A stretch of DNA of 64,000 bases from Curtobacterium flaccumfaciens (GCF_004361695.1 NZ_SNVW01000002.1:186001-250000); one strand, 5' to 3'; shown: positions 17,099-30,500, counted from the first letter of the stretch. Numbers and translations are program-made. The notes: generated by a model not told the origin, from the letters alone.

Positions 17099-18330
17099 CG
17101 GTCGGCCTCGCTCCGGTCGTCGCCGATGGGAGGCACCGCGGGGACGGCCCCGGTGAGCGCGCCGTAGGGCACCGACATCATGACGCTCGTGCCGGACCCC
17201 GGCGACGACCACACCTGGACGTCGCCACCCACACGAGCGATGCGCTCCCGCACGGACCCACGGAGCCCCATCCGGTCCGGACTCGTCGCGGACTCGACGA
17301 ACCCGCGCCCGTCGTCCACCACCATCACCGTGCACGCGACGCCGTCGTCGAACACGCTGACCTCGGCCGCGTCCACGCCTGCGTGCTTGTGGACGTTCGC
17401 CAGACACTGCGACACGGCACGGAGCACCGCGGTCATCGCGGGCTGGTCGAGCCGGGTGAACGCCGCGGGGTCACCGGTGACGGTCACGTCGAGCCCGGCG
17501 GCCCGGTGCTCGTCGACCATGCGCTCGAACGCTTGCACCGCGGCGCCTGGCCGGGACCGCGCCGGCGGGGTCTCCGGAGCGAGCCACTCCTTTCCGGTGA
17601 GCATCGCGACGTCCGCCTCGACGGTGCGCGCGAGCTGCGGGTCCATCGGTCCGGCCGGTGCGAGCGCGATGGAGCCGAGGTGGTTGAGCACCGTGTCGTG
17701 CAGGATCGCCGCCGCCTCGGCCTCGACCCCGGCGCGGTAGGCCGAGACGTGCTCCTCACGCGCGGAACGCAGGAGCTCGGGCTGCACGCGCTCTGAGCGT
17801 GCGGTGTTCCGGCTGGTGAAGAGCACCAGGGCGATGACGAACGCGAGCGTGATCCACGCGAGCACCAGCGGGTGGGAGGGGCCGCCCTCCTGCGCGATGG
17901 CGATCGCCGTCGCCACGCGGCCGACCAGGAACCCGGCGACGGACCACAGCACCACCCGGCCGGCGACCGCCCCGGCGCCGCCGACCAGCACGAGCGGGAT
18001 GACCGTCAGCGACAGCAGGTACGAGCCGACCCAGCCGGCCGGCACCTCACGCTGCACCACGACCGCGAACCACCAGGAGCAGACGCCGCCGACGACCAGG
18101 AACGCGACGGCGGACCGCCACGTGCCGAACTGCACGTGGACCGCGATCATGCCGAGCATCGGCACCAGGGCCAGCACGGCGCCGACGGCACGGACGTCCG
18201 GGTCGGCCAGACGGAAGAGCAGGAGGGTGATCGCCGCCGCGACCAGCGACCCGATCGCCGCCGCGTGGAAGGCCCGCACGGTCGACCACGCGTTGACCCG
18301 CGGAGCGAGATGCGTGGGGATGCCGAGCAC
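17095..18330 (-). CDS. NarL-type sensor histidine kinase (membrane)
   Basis: 411 residues. Five to six transmembrane helices (residues 20-172) with little extracytoplasmic loop, then EAEAAAILHDTVLNHLGSI with His211, an N-box (LANVHKHAG), G1 (VVDDGRGF) and G2-like GSGTSVMMSVP. It heads a tightly overlapping operon with the kinase-like protein, the LuxR-type regulator and tdk. The GTG at 18330 is chosen because GGAAGGA lies 10 nt upstream; a GTG at 18381 in the same frame is the alternative. Residues after the ATPase domain are a short Pro/Asp-rich tail. Confidence 0.88.
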   Translation of the reverse strand: MLGIPTHLAPRVNAWSTVRAFHAAAIGSLVAAAITLLLFRLADPDVRAVGAVLALVPMLGMIAVHVQFGTWRSAVAFLVVGGVCSWWFAVVVQREVPAGWVGSYLLSLTVIPLVLVGGAGAVAGRVVLWSVAGFLVGRVATAIAIAQEGGPSHPLVLAWITLAFVIALVLFTSRNTARSERVQPELLRSAREEHVSAYRAGVEAEAAAILHDTVLNHLGSIALAPAGPMDPQLARTVEADVAMLTGKEWLAPETPPARSRPGAAVQAFERMVDEHRAAGLDVTVTGDPAAFTRLDQPAMTAVLRAVSQCLANVHKHAGVDAAEVSVFDDGVACTVMVVDDGRGFVESATSPDRMGLRGSVRERIARVGGDVQVWSSPGSGTSVMMSVPYGALTGAVPAVPPIGDDRSEADR

Positions 18331-18487
18331 GAGTGGAGGGTCCTTCCGGACGGTTGGGAACGCCGCCCACGATCCAACCACCGTTGGCGCGATCGTGTAC
18401 CCCGAATGACTCGGCGATCGGCGACCCGCTCGATGATACCGGCAGTGCGACGTTACAGCTGTCCCCCGAACGCGGACCGGTGGGTGC

Positions 18488-19726
18488 TCAGAAGAGTCGC
18501 GGCGAACCCACGGTCGCCGGCTGCTCGCGACGCCGGTCGAAGCCCGGGTCGGCGCGCTTCAGCGGGGACGTGCCCGGCACCGACTGCTCGACGAGCTGGT
18601 CCGGTCGTCCGTCCCGCCCGTCGCCGGCGCCGGTGCCCACGCGTGTGCCCGCGCCTGTGCGTGTGCCTGTGCCTGTGCCTGTGCCTGCACCCGCAGTCGC
18701 ACCCGCCGGCACGCTCGGACGGTCGCCGGCGCGGTTCGAGAAGCCCATCGAGCCCGTCGCCGGGTCGACCCGGCCGAGACCGAGGCCGTGCGCGCGCAGG
18801 ATCGGCCGGATCCGCTCGGTGAGCCAGCGCCGGTAATCCGCCGGAGCGTAGGTGTTGTCGAGGTACATCGACCGGTACCGTGCGACGAGGTCGGGCCGGG
18901 TCTGCTGGAGCCACGCGAACCACCACGGCTTCACCCCGGGCCGCAGGTGCAGGGCGGAGTACATGACGCTCGACGCCCCGGCAGCCGCAGCCCGACCGAC
19001 GGCGTCGTCGAGGTGCGCCCGGGTGTCCGTGATGTACGGCAGGACCGGCATGAGGAACACCGAGCAGTCGAGCCCGGCATCGCGGATCGCCCGCACCGTC
19101 GCCAGCCGCGCGGCCGTCGTCGGGGTGCCGGGCTCGACCTGCTGCTGGAGCTCGTCGTCGTACACGGCGATCGACATCGCCAGGTCGACCGGCACGGACT
19201 TCGCGGCCTCGACCAGCAGGGGCAGGTCTCGGCGGAGCAGGGTGCCCTTCGTCAGGATGCTGAACGGCGTGCCGGACTCGGCGAGGGCCCGGATCACGCC
19301 GGGCATCAGGCGGTACCGGCCCTCGGCGCGCTGGTACGGGTCGGTGTTGGTGCCGAGTGCGACCGGGTGCCGATCCCAGGTCGGCTTCGTGAGCTCGCGG
19401 TGCAGGACGTCGGCCACGTTCGTCTTCACGACGATCTGCTGGTCGAAGTCCGCTCCCCCGTCGAACTCGAGATAGGTGTGCGTCGGGCGGGCGAAGCAGT
19501 ACACGCACGCGTGACTGCACCCGCGGTACGGGTTGATCGTCCACCCGTAGGTGCCGCTGCCGTCGGCCGCGGGCACCCGGTTCAGGGCGCTCTTCGCCAG
19601 GACCTCGTGGAAGGTGACGTCCGCGAACTCCGGCGTCGTCACACTGCGGACGAACCCGCTGTTCGACTCCATCCCGGGGAGCGCATCGCTCCGCGACGCA
19701 TCGATCGCCTGACCACTCCACCGCAT
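18488..19726 (-). CDS. Radical SAM protein, Rv2578c-like
   Basis: 412 residues. The iron-sulfur motif is C70-x3-C74-x2-C77 (RGCSHACVYCFARP), within NPYRGCSHACVYCF, typical of the SPL/Rv2578c group of radical SAM proteins; the substrate is not established. The ATG at 19726 gives the family N-terminus MRWSGQ. The C-terminus (after about residue 325) is a low-complexity Gly-Thr stretch encoded by tgtgcc repeats (18662-18685), then a charged tail. An SOS box overlaps its putative -10 region 8 nt before the ATG, so it is probably induced by DNA damage. Confidence 0.88.
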   Translation of the reverse strand: MRWSGQAIDASRSDALPGMESNSGFVRSVTTPEFADVTFHEVLAKSALNRVPAADGSGTYGWTINPYRGCSHACVYCFARPTHTYLEFDGGADFDQQIVVKTNVADVLHRELTKPTWDRHPVALGTNTDPYQRAEGRYRLMPGVIRALAESGTPFSILTKGTLLRRDLPLLVEAAKSVPVDLAMSIAVYDDELQQQVEPGTPTTAARLATVRAIRDAGLDCSVFLMPVLPYITDTRAHLDDAVGRAAAAGASSVMYSALHLRPGVKPWWFAWLQQTRPDLVARYRSMYLDNTYAPADYRRWLTERIRPILRAHGLGLGRVDPATGSMGFSNRAGDRPSVPAGATAGAGTGTGTGTRTGAGTRVGTGAGDGRDGRPDQLVEQSVPGTSPLKRADPGFDRRREQPATVGSPRLF

Positions 19727-19733
19727 GCCGTCA

Positions 19734-19751
19734 TTCGAACACATGTTCGAA
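19734..19751. promoter_or_regulatory. LexA-type SOS box
   Basis: TTCGAACACATGTTCGAA: two 8-bp arms with a 2-bp centre, containing CGAAC-N4-GTTCG, the Gram-positive/actinobacterial LexA box. It lies 8 nt upstream of the radical SAM ATG and overlaps the sequence TCGAAT, which sits exactly 6 nt before that ATG where a leaderless -10 box would be. LexA bound here would block transcription. Confidence 0.8.
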
Positions 19752-19774
19752 CGACGCGCAAGGCGACAGCGGCC

Positions 19775-21262
19775 TCAGTGGTGCAGGCCGAGCACCTTCG
19801 CCGTGCGCTCGAGCGTCTCGTCCGCGAGCTCCGGGTCGCTGCCGAGGTCCTGCCCGTAGGTCGGCACCATGACGCGCACCGCCGACTCCCAGCGGTCCCA
19901 GCGGTCCGGGAAGCACTTCTGCAGCATGCTCAGCATGATCGGCACGGCGGTCGAGGCCCCCGGGCTGGCACCGAGGAGGCCGGCGATCGACCCGTCTGCC
20001 GAGGTGATGACCTCGGTGCCGAACTGCAGCACGCCGCCCTTCGCCTTGTCCGGCTTGATGACCTGCACGCGCTGCCCCGCCGTGATCCGGTGCCAGTTCT
20101 CCGGCTCGGCGCTCGGCATGAAGTCGCGCAGGGCGTCGAACTTCGTCTGCTTCGACGCGAGCAGCTGTCCGATGAGGTACCGGACGAGGTCGAAGTTCGA
20201 GAACGCGACGCTCAGCATCGGCCGGAGGTTGTGCGGCCGGATCGACTTGACCAGGTCGAGGATCGACCCCTGCTTGAGGAACTTCGGGCTGAACCCGGCG
20301 TACGGGCCGAACATCAGCGACGCGTTGCCGTCGACGATGCGGGTGTCGAGGTGCGGCACGGACATCGGCGGTGCACCGACGCTCGCTTTGCCGTACACCT
20401 TCGCCGAGTGCTTCTGCACGACCTCGGGGTCGTCGGTGCGGAGGAACTCGCCGGACACCGGGAACCCGCCGTACCCGCGGATCTCCGGGATGCCGGACTT
20501 CTGCAGCAGGTGCAGCGCCCCACCACCGGCGCCGACGAAGACGAACTTCGCGGCGATGCGCTGTGTGGAGCGACCCACGTCGTTCCGGACGTCGAGGACC
20601 CAGCCCTCGCTGACCTTCGACCGGGTGAGCTTCGTCACCTGGTGCGACGGCTCGAACTCGACGCCGTCGATCTCGAGCTGGTCGAACAGCTGCCGGGTGA
20701 GCGAGCCGAAGTCGACGTCGGAACCGGCCGCCGAGTACGTCGCCGCGATGGGCTGGTCCTTCTTGCGACCGGGGATGAGCGCGGGTGCCCACTGCCGGAT
20801 CTGCACCGGGTCGTCGGAGAACTCGATGCCCGCGAACAGCGGGTGGTCCCGCATCGCCTCGTACCGCTTGCGCATGTACTCGACGTTGTCGGCGCCCCAG
20901 ACGAAGGAGATGTGCGGCGTCGGGTTGATGAAGTTCGTCGGCTCGGGCAACGCACCGGTCTCGACGAGGTGCGCCCAGAACTGCCGGGAGACCTGGAACT
21001 GCTCGTTGACCGTGACGGCCTTCGCGATGTCGACGCGGCCGTCGGGCAGCTCGGGCGTGTAGTTCAGCTCGCAGAGCGCGGAGTGGCCGGTACCCGCGTT
21101 GTTCCACGGGTTCGAGCTCTCCTGCGCGACGCTGCCGAGACGCTCGTACACGCGGATCTTCCAGCTGGGCTCCAGCCGGTGGATGATCGCGCCGAGCGTG
21201 GCGCTCATGATCCCTCCCCCGACCAGGACGACGTCGATCGGGTCCACCTGCTTCACTGCCAC
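19775..21262 (-). CDS. mqo: Malate:quinone oxidoreductase
   Basis: 495-residue FAD-dependent, membrane-associated enzyme that oxidises malate to oxaloacetate and passes electrons to quinone. The N-terminal FAD motif is DVVLVGGGIMSATLGAIIHRLEP; other family blocks are NNAGTGHSALCELNYTPE, WAHLVETGAL, SFVWGADNVEYMRKRYEAM and FVFVGAGGGALHLLQKSGIPE. It starts at a GTG placed 6 nt after a TAGGAT box, so the mRNA is probably leaderless. The stop lies 48 bp before the radical SAM start, with the SOS box between. Confidence 0.96.
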   Translation of the reverse strand: MAVKQVDPIDVVLVGGGIMSATLGAIIHRLEPSWKIRVYERLGSVAQESSNPWNNAGTGHSALCELNYTPELPDGRVDIAKAVTVNEQFQVSRQFWAHLVETGALPEPTNFINPTPHISFVWGADNVEYMRKRYEAMRDHPLFAGIEFSDDPVQIRQWAPALIPGRKKDQPIAATYSAAGSDVDFGSLTRQLFDQLEIDGVEFEPSHQVTKLTRSKVSEGWVLDVRNDVGRSTQRIAAKFVFVGAGGGALHLLQKSGIPEIRGYGGFPVSGEFLRTDDPEVVQKHSAKVYGKASVGAPPMSVPHLDTRIVDGNASLMFGPYAGFSPKFLKQGSILDLVKSIRPHNLRPMLSVAFSNFDLVRYLIGQLLASKQTKFDALRDFMPSAEPENWHRITAGQRVQVIKPDKAKGGVLQFGTEVITSADGSIAGLLGASPGASTAVPIMLSMLQKCFPDRWDRWESAVRVMVPTYGQDLGSDPELADETLERTAKVLGLHH

Positions 21263-21268
21263 CCGTCG

Positions 21269-21274
21269 ATCCTA
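21269..21274 (-). promoter_or_regulatory. -10 box TAGGAT of mqo (leaderless start)
   Basis: TAGGAT is separated from the GTG start by 6 nt. The 16-mer cacccgtcgatcctag (plus strand) is identical in front of cbs at 51951-51966. Confidence 0.65.
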
Positions 21275-21304
21275 GCGGCGCGGGCTGACAAGGCTGCCAC
21301 CAGA

Positions 21305-21348
21305 CGGACTGGAGGCGCGGTGCCAGCTGGCACCGCGCCTCCAGTCCG
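21305..21348. terminator. Perfect 44-bp palindrome after asd (GGAGGCGCG family)
   Basis: cggactggaggcgcggtgcc is followed by agct and then the exact complement, so all 44 bases are palindromic. It lies downstream of asd (ends 21374), upstream of mqo, and probably ends the lysC-asd transcript. Confidence 0.8.
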
Positions 21349-21373
21349 GTGGGGGGTCGCGCTGGTGCGCTCG

Positions 21374-23709
<2,336 letters not shown>

Positions 23710-23783
23710 TGGCTGGTACTCCCGGGGACGACGGTTCCGCGAGGGTGACGCGGTCTGACAATGGTAGTCGGTGTTTCGCGGAT

Positions 23784-23811
23784 GTTGCGTCAGAGCGGGT
23801 GCAGACGCAAC
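23784..23811. repeat. 8-bp inverted repeat between recR and lysC
   Basis: gttgcgtc (23784-23791) and gacgcaac (23804-23811) with a 12-nt loop. It lies downstream of recR and about 20 bp upstream of TACCAT, a possible -10 box of lysC. It could be a weak terminator of dnaX-recR or an operator for lysC. Confidence 0.5.
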
Positions 23812-23874
23812 GATCCTGCGTGGGTCCCGACGCCCGATGACGCTCGGCCAGGGGCCCGGACGGGGTCCGGCGGG

Positions 23875-24474
23875 TCAGCCGCCGACGACCCGGCGGCCCT
23901 CGAAGGCGCGCCCGAGGGTGACCTCGTCGGCGTACTCCAGGTCGCCGCCGACCGGTAGTCCGGACGCCAGTCGGGTCGTCCGGATGCCCATCGGGACGAG
24001 CAGCCGGCTGAGGTACGTCGCCGTGGCCTCGCCCTCGAGGTTGGGGTCGGTCGCGATGATCACCTCGTCCACCGTGCCGTCGGCCAGGCGCGTCATGAGC
24101 TGCTGGATGCGGAGGTCGTCCGGGCCGATGCCGTCGATGGGGCTGATCGCGCCGCCGAGCACGTGGTACAGCCCGCGGAACTCGCGGGTGCGCTCGATCG
24201 CCGCGACGTCCTTCGCCTCCTCGACGACGCAGATCACCGCCGGTGACCGACGCGGGTCGCGGCAGATGCTGCACTGCACGTTCTCGGTGACGTTGCCGCA
24301 GATCTCGCAGAAGCGGACCCGCTCCTTGACGTCCGACAGGAGCTCGGACAACCGGGTCGGGTCGAACGACTCGGTCTGGAGGATGTGGAACGCGATGCGC
24401 TGCGCCGACTTCGGGCCGATGCCGGGGAGGCGACCGAACTCGTCGATGAGGTCCTGCACGATGCCGTCGTACAT
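23875..24474 (-). CDS. recR: Recombination mediator RecR
   Basis: 199 residues, the normal length. Helix-hairpin-helix [20 protein letters not shown], a Cys4 zinc finger (Cys56, Cys59, Cys68, Cys71), and a TOPRIM domain ([28 protein letters not shown]). It acts with RecF/RecO to load RecA at gaps. The ATG overlaps the dnaX stop by one base (TGATG), an arrangement widely conserved in bacteria. Confidence 0.97.
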   Translation of the reverse strand: MYDGIVQDLIDEFGRLPGIGPKSAQRIAFHILQTESFDPTRLSELLSDVKERVRFCEICGNVTENVQCSICRDPRRSPAVICVVEEAKDVAAIERTREFRGLYHVLGGAISPIDGIGPDDLRIQQLMTRLADGTVDEVIIATDPNLEGEATATYLSRLLVPMGIRTTRLASGLPVGGDLEYADEVTLGRAFEGRRVVGG

Positions 24475-27425
24475 CAGGCGCCTTCCTCGTGGAGGGAGGT
24501 CTCCTCGATGAACTGGGCGTTCAGGATCTCACGGACGACGGCCTCGCCGTACCGTCCGGCCACCGGCGTGCGGCGGACCTGGTGCGGCGCCTGGCGCTGG
24601 GGTGCTGCCTGCTGCGGCGCTGGCTGCTGGGCCGCTGCCTGCTGCGGCGCCGGAGCCGTCGCCCGGGGCGCGGCGTCGGCGGCGGGTGCGGTCGGCCCGG
24701 CGGCGGGCGCACTCGGCGCGTTCGGCGTGTCCGGGTAGGGGTCGCCGTCGCCGTACGGGTCGTCGTCGAGCGGGTAGTCGTCGACCGGCACGTCATCGGT
24801 CGGCGGTCCGGCCGGCGACACGGCACCCGAGGTCGACGCCGGCTGCGGTGCGGCGTCCGCGCTGGCGGCACCAGTGGTCGGTGCTGCCGTCGGTGCTGCC
24901 GTCGGTGCTGCGGTCGCTGCTGCCGCCGGCGCTGCTGCGGCCAGTGAGGACGCCGGACGGAGCTGTGCCGCGAGGGCTGCGTCGACCGCGGGGTCGGACA
25001 CCGTCGGCGCCGGGGCGACCGGTTCGCCGGTGTCGGTCGTGCCGAAGGGGGCCGACCACGAGGGTTCGCCGTTCCCGGACGCCGCGCCGGCGGTCGGGTC
25101 GGTCGCGGGGATCGCCGCGACGGCCCACTCGGTCACCGGAGCACCCGTGGGTTCGGTGGACGCCGGCTTCGCCGCGGCGGCCGGTGCATCGGGGGCGGAC
25201 TGCCGCGGAGCCGACTGCTGCGGTGCGGACTGCTGCGCGGTGGACCGCTGCGGCGTGGACTGCTGCGGAGCCGACCGTTCCGGACCCGACTGCTGCGGTG
25301 CGGACTGCGCGGGAGCGGGCCGCTCCGGTGCGGACCGCTCCGGTAGCGACTGCTGGGTGGCCTGCTGCTGGGGAGCCGGCTGCTGCGCGGCCGGCTGGGA
25401 CGTCGGCGCTGCTTGCGGCGGAGTCGACGGCGCCGCCGACTCCGGTGCACGGTCCTGCTGCGGCGCCTGTGTCGGCGCCTGGGGCTGTGCGGGACGCTGC
25501 TGGCCCGGACCACCCGGGCCGCGCGCCACGAACTTCACGCGGAGCCCGAGGACGTCGACGATCGCCGCGCGCAGGAGCTCGCTGACGCTCGTGGCCGGGT
25601 CGGACATCTCCTTGAACGAGGCGACGTCCTGCTGGCTCGGGAACGTCAGGGTGAGCACGTCCTCGCGCAGGGCCGTCACCTGCGCGGTGACCACGACGGA
25701 CCACGCCGAACGCTTCGCGCGCTGGACGTGCTCGACGATCTGCGGCCACGAGTCGCGGAGCTGCTGGAAGCCGACGGCCGCGACGGGCCGGACGGCGGGC
25801 TCGTCCCCGGCCGTGGCACCCTGCCCCGTCGACGATGCGTTCGCCGTGCCGGACGGCGCAGACGGACCAGTCGGCGCAGTGACACCCGTCGGCGCGGCAC
25901 CCGTCGGCGCAGGCGTACTGGTCGGCGCAGCGCTCGGAGCGGCATCCGTCGGCGCCTCGGGAGCGCTCGGGACAGCGGCGGCCCACGAGGCTGCCGCATC
26001 GCGAGCGGCGGTTCCGGAGTCGGTCGGCGGCGTCGCGGTGGTCGGTGTCGCGGTGGTCGTGGGCTCCGGCGCCGCGGTCGTCGCGGTAGACGGAGCCTCG
26101 GCAACGGGGCGCTCGGGCGCGGGCGTCGCGACCGGCGTCGGCCGCACGGGCGCAGCTGCAACGGGCGCTGACGACACGGGTGCAGACGACACGGGTGCAG
26201 AAGAAACGGACGCGGCCGCCGCCGGCATGGTCTCCGGCCCGGCCTGGTGCCCACCGGCGTCCCCGACACCGACCCGGCGCTCGAGCCGCTCGACGCGGGC
26301 GAGGGCACCGCGCTGGGTGTCGTCGGCCTCGGGCACGAGCATGCGTGCCGTCATCAGCTCGAGGTGGAGCCGCGGCGACGTCGCGCCGGTCATGTCGGTG
26401 AGCGCCCGGTTCGCGATGTCCGCCGCCCGCGACAGCCCCGTCGCGCCGAAGACCCCGGCCTGGCGGGACATGGTGTCGAGCTCTTCCGGCGAGACCCCGC
26501 GCAGCACGGCCGCGGCGCTCTCGTTCGTCGCCGCGACGACGATGAGGTCACGGAGCCGCTCGAGCAGGTCCTCGACGAAGCGCCGCGGGTCCTGCCCGGT
26601 CTGCACGACGCGGTCGATCGCCGCGAAGGCCGACGCCGGATCGGCGACGGCGAGCGCGTCGACGACGTCGTCGAGCAGCGCGGCATCGGTGTACCCGAGC
26701 AGTGCGACGGCCCGCTCGTAGGCGATGGCACCGTCCTCACTGCCCGCCATGAGCTGGTCGAGCAGGGACAGGGTGTCGCGGACCGAGCCGCCCCCGGCCC
26801 GGACGACCAGCGGCAGCACGCCGGGAGCGACCGTCACGGACTCCTGCGTGCAGAGCTGCTCGACGTACTCGAGCATCGCGGCCGGCGGGACCAGGCGGAA
26901 CGGGTAGTGGTGGGTGCGCGACCGGATGGTGCCGATGACCTTCTCGGGCTCGGTCGTCGCGAAGATGAACTTGACGTGCTCCGGCGGTTCCTCGACCAGC
27001 TTGAGGAGCGCGTTGAAGCCCTGCGGCGTCACCATGTGCGCCTCGTCGAGGATGAAGATCTTGTAGCGGTCGCGAGCGGGAGCGAACACGGCCCGGTCGC
27101 GGAGGTCACGGGCGTCGTCGACACCGTTGTGGCTGGCGGCGTCGATCTCGATCACGTCGAGCGATCCGCCGCCGCCGCGCGCGAGCTCGACGCAGCTCGG
27201 GCAGACGCCGCACGGGGTGTCCGTGGGGCCCTCGGCGCAGTTCAGGCAGCGTGCCAGGATCCGGGCGGAGGTCGTCTTGCCGCAGCCGCGCGGGCCGCTG
27301 AAGAGGTACGCGTGGTTGACCCGGTTCGTGCGCAGGGCCGTCCGGAGCGGATCGGTGACCTGCGACTGACCGATCAGCTCGGCGAAGTTCTCGGGCCGGT
27401 AACGGCGATACAGGGCGGTGACCAC
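24474..27425 (-). CDS. dnaX: DNA polymerase III subunit gamma/tau
   Basis: 983-residue clamp-loader ATPase. Walker [11 protein letters not shown] (43-52), a zinc module (cysteines 63, 72, 75, 78), Walker B FILDEAH (124-130) and sensor region [22 protein letters not shown]. Domain III follows to about residue 370. After that comes a very long Ala/Pro/Thr/Gln-rich disordered region, interrupted by one folded block around [26 protein letters not shown] (tau-type domain). The C-terminus again has a short conserved block ([18 protein letters not shown]). It starts at a GTG 6 nt after TACCCT, so it is probably leaderless. No slippery frameshift heptamer was evident. Confidence 0.95.
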   Translation of the reverse strand: MVTALYRRYRPENFAELIGQSQVTDPLRTALRTNRVNHAYLFSGPRGCGKTTSARILARCLNCAEGPTDTPCGVCPSCVELARGGGGSLDVIEIDAASHNGVDDARDLRDRAVFAPARDRYKIFILDEAHMVTPQGFNALLKLVEEPPEHVKFIFATTEPEKVIGTIRSRTHHYPFRLVPPAAMLEYVEQLCTQESVTVAPGVLPLVVRAGGGSVRDTLSLLDQLMAGSEDGAIAYERAVALLGYTDAALLDDVVDALAVADPASAFAAIDRVVQTGQDPRRFVEDLLERLRDLIVVAATNESAAAVLRGVSPEELDTMSRQAGVFGATGLSRAADIANRALTDMTGATSPRLHLELMTARMLVPEADDTQRGALARVERLERRVGVGDAGGHQAGPETMPAAAASVSSAPVSSAPVSSAPVAAAPVRPTPVATPAPERPVAEAPSTATTAAPEPTTTATPTTATPPTDSGTAARDAAASWAAAVPSAPEAPTDAAPSAAPTSTPAPTGAAPTGVTAPTGPSAPSGTANASSTGQGATAGDEPAVRPVAAVGFQQLRDSWPQIVEHVQRAKRSAWSVVVTAQVTALREDVLTLTFPSQQDVASFKEMSDPATSVSELLRAAIVDVLGLRVKFVARGPGGPGQQRPAQPQAPTQAPQQDRAPESAAPSTPPQAAPTSQPAAQQPAPQQQATQQSLPERSAPERPAPAQSAPQQSGPERSAPQQSTPQRSTAQQSAPQQSAPRQSAPDAPAAAAKPASTEPTGAPVTEWAVAAIPATDPTAGAASGNGEPSWSAPFGTTDTGEPVAPAPTVSDPAVDAALAAQLRPASSLAAAAPAAAATAAPTAAPTAAPTTGAASADAAPQPASTSGAVSPAGPPTDDVPVDDYPLDDDPYGDGDPYPDTPNAPSAPAAGPTAPAADAAPRATAPAPQQAAAQQPAPQQAAPQRQAPHQVRRTPVAGRYGEAVVREILNAQFIEETSLHEEGA

Positions 27426-27431
27426 GCCCCA

Positions 27432-27437
27432 AGGGTA
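27432..27437 (-). promoter_or_regulatory. -10 box TACCCT of dnaX (leaderless start)
   Basis: TACCCT followed by tggggc (6 nt) and the GTG. Almost the same arrangement (TACCCT-gggggc-GTG) precedes pta at 39587-39592. Confidence 0.6.
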
Positions 27438-27504
27438 GCCGGGACGACCGACACCCCGTGGCCCGACGTGACCACCTGTGGGGAGTGGGCCGTGCGCACG
27501 GACG

Positions 27505-27551
27505 GCACCGCGCCTCCCGTCCGTGCAGATGACGGACGAGAGGCGCGGTGC
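27505..27551. terminator. Hairpin terminator after the adhesin gene (GGAGGCGCG family)
   Basis: gcaccgcgcctcccgtccgt pairs with acggacgagaggcgcggtgc (one mismatch in 20 bp), loop of 7 nt. It lies just downstream of the adhesin (ends 27569), before the dnaX promoter. Confidence 0.75.
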
Positions 27552-27568
27552 GTGCGGTGCGTGCGGTG

Positions 27569-30500
27569 TCAGGCGCGGCGGCGACGGCGGAGGCCGCGCG
27601 CCAGGCGGGACAGGCCCAGCAGGAGGAACCCGAGCACCACCAGGCCGCCGGCGGCACCCGCGAGCGGGGCCACGTCGGCACCGGTGAAGGCGAGCCCACC
27701 CGAGCCGGACCCGACGCCCGGACCGGAGCCGCTGCCCGTGCCGGTACCCGAACCCGAGCCGATGCCGGCACCGGACCCGGTGCCGGGTGCACCCGGCAGA
27801 CCGGGCGTCCCGGGGGTGCCCGGCGTCCCCGGCGTCCCGGGGTCACCCGGGTCGCCCGGCGTGCCCGGGCCGTCCGCAGCGTCGACCACCACGGCGACCG
27901 ACTGCACGGCCGAGGTCGCACCGTCGACGGTCTGGGTGACCCGGATCGTGTGCGGCCCGACGCCGAGTCGGAGCACGACCGACCACGCGCCGGTGTCGTC
28001 CGCTGTGGTGGTGACGGGCGTCCCGTCGTCCGCCACCACGGTCACGGTCGCACCCGGCTCCGCGGTGCCCGCCACACGCCAGTCGACGGTGCCGGCGGCC
28101 GAGGCGGTCCGGTGCGCGCCCGCGGTGGGCGAGGTGACCGCCAGCGGGTCGACGTCGGCGACCACGATCGGCACCGGCTGCGCCGCGCTCGTCGTGCCGT
28201 TGACCGACTGCGACGCGGTGATCGTCCAGTCGCCCTCGGGCACCCGGTCGAACCGGACGCTCCAGTTGCCGTTCGCGTCCGCGGTGGTGACCCGGACCTG
28301 ACCGTTCGACAGTCGGACGGTCACCGTGGCACCCGGCGTGGCGTGGCCGGTCACCGTGAAGGAACCGGTGTCACCGGTGCCGTCCGCGGGGAACAGCTGG
28401 CCCGGCTGCGGGTTCGTGATGCTGACGTCGCCCGGCTGCGCGACGACGACGCGGATGCTGCTGGTCACCGGGTCGGAGGTCCGTCCGCCGACCGTCTCCG
28501 TGACGGACAGCGGGTGGGTCCCCGGCGGGACGTCCCCGACGGTCGCGGTCCACGAGCCGTCCTGACCGGCGGTCGTCGAGACCGTCCGGCCACCCACGGA
28601 CACGGTCACCGTGGCCCCGGGCTCGGCCGTGCCGCTCACCGGGATCGACGTCGTGGTGCCCGTGATCGGGAACACCTGTCCGTCGGTCGGGCTGGTGACC
28701 CGGACCGGCGTCGCGGCGGCGACCGAGATGCCGACCTGCGGAGCGGCGCTGGTGTCCCCGTCGACCGTCTGCGAGGCGACGATGGTGTGCGTGCCGGTGC
28801 CGACACCGGGGACGGTCACCGCCCACGCACCGTCGTCGTCCGCCGTCGTGGTGACCGGGGTCCCGCCGTCGATCCGCACCGAGATCGCGGCGTTCGGTGC
28901 GGAGACGCCCTCGACGCGGACGTCGGTGGAGCCGCCGATGACGCGGTACGCGGTGCCGTTCGCCGGGGACGTGACCACGATCGCGTCCGCCGGGGCGACC
29001 TCGATCGTCACGTCGCGCTCGATCGGCGACGACGTGGTGCCGTTCACGACCTGCGTGACGACGATCGTGTGGTCGCCCTCGTCGAGGCCGGTGAGCACCG
29101 TCGACCACCGGCCGTCGGGGCCGACCGGCACCACGACGGGCGTGCCGCCGTCTGTCACGATGCGGACCGTGCCGCCGGCCTGCCCCTGCCCGTTGACCGG
29201 GACGGTCGCGCCGGTGGTGCCGGACGGGACGGTGACGGTGTCGCCGTCCGCGGGGGTGTCCACGGTGAGCGCCGTGCCCGGGGCGACCGTGAAGGTGCTG
29301 CTGACCGGAGCGGACGTCGAGCCGTCGACGGTCTGGGTGGCGCGGACGGCGTGCTCGCCGACCCCCAGGCCCTCGAGGTCGAGCGACCACGTGCCGCCGT
29401 CCGTCGCGGTCACGGTCACCGGGTCGCCCCCGTCGACCGAGACGCGCACGGCGGCACCGGCCTCGGCGGCGCCGTTCGCGGTGACGGTCGCGACCGAGTC
29501 GCGCTGGGCGACCCGGACCGTGGAGCCGTCGGCCGGGGTGGCGATGGTGATCGGGTCGGCGACGAGCACCCGGATGCCGACCGTGACCGGCGCGGAGACG
29601 GTGTCACCGATCCGCTGCGTCACGCTGACCGTCGGGGTCCCCGCGGGCACGTCCGGCACCGAGACGCTCCAGGCGCCGCTGCCGTTCGCCGTCGTCGACT
29701 CGCTGCGTCCGCCACCGAGGTCGACGACGACGGTCGCGCCGGGCTCAGCGGTGCCGCTGACGGCGACCGTGGTGGTCGCGCCCTCGCCGGCGACGGTGTA
29801 CTCCTGGTCGGCCGTCGGCTCGTCGATCCGGACGGGCGCGCCCGCCTCGATCTCGAACGTGGTCTCGACCGGGGTGGTCGAGGTGGACCCGTCGACGGTC
29901 TGCGTGACGCTGACGTCGTGCGTGCCGACGCCGAGGTCCTCGACGTCGAGCGTCCAGGTCCCGTCGTCGCCGACGGGGACCTCGACCGGGTCGCGGTCGT
30001 CGACGGTGACCGTCACGGTGGCGCCCGGCTGGGCGTCGCCCGCGATCGTCACGGTGGTCGTGGCGTCACCGTCCGCGACGGTGATCGGGTCGTCGCCCGG
30101 CTGGCGGATCGTCAGGTCGGCGGCCGCGACCACGGACACCGGGCGTTCCACCGCGGCGCTCGTCGTCCCGTTGACCGCCTGCGTCACCGCTGCCGTGTAC
30201 GAGCCGGTCGGCACGTCCTCGACGGTGGTGGACCACTTTCCGTCCTGCCCGACGGGCGCCGTCGCGGTGCCGCCCGCTCCGAGGTCGACCGTGACGGTCG
30301 CCCCCGGCTGACCGGTGCCGGCGAACGCGACGTCGGTCGTCGCGTCGTCGTCGGCGACGGTGACGGACGTCGCCCCGACGGGCGCGGTCACCGTGAGCGG
30401 TGCACCGGCCCGGACGGAGACCCCGGCGCTGACCGGTGCCGACGTCTGGCCCTCGACGACCTGGGTCGCGCGGACCCGGTAGTCGCCGACGGGGACGTCC

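Noticed and set aside
18662..18685. Four tgtgcc hexamers
   Set aside because: Coding low complexity (Gly-Thr) in the radical SAM C-terminus; length change is in-frame.
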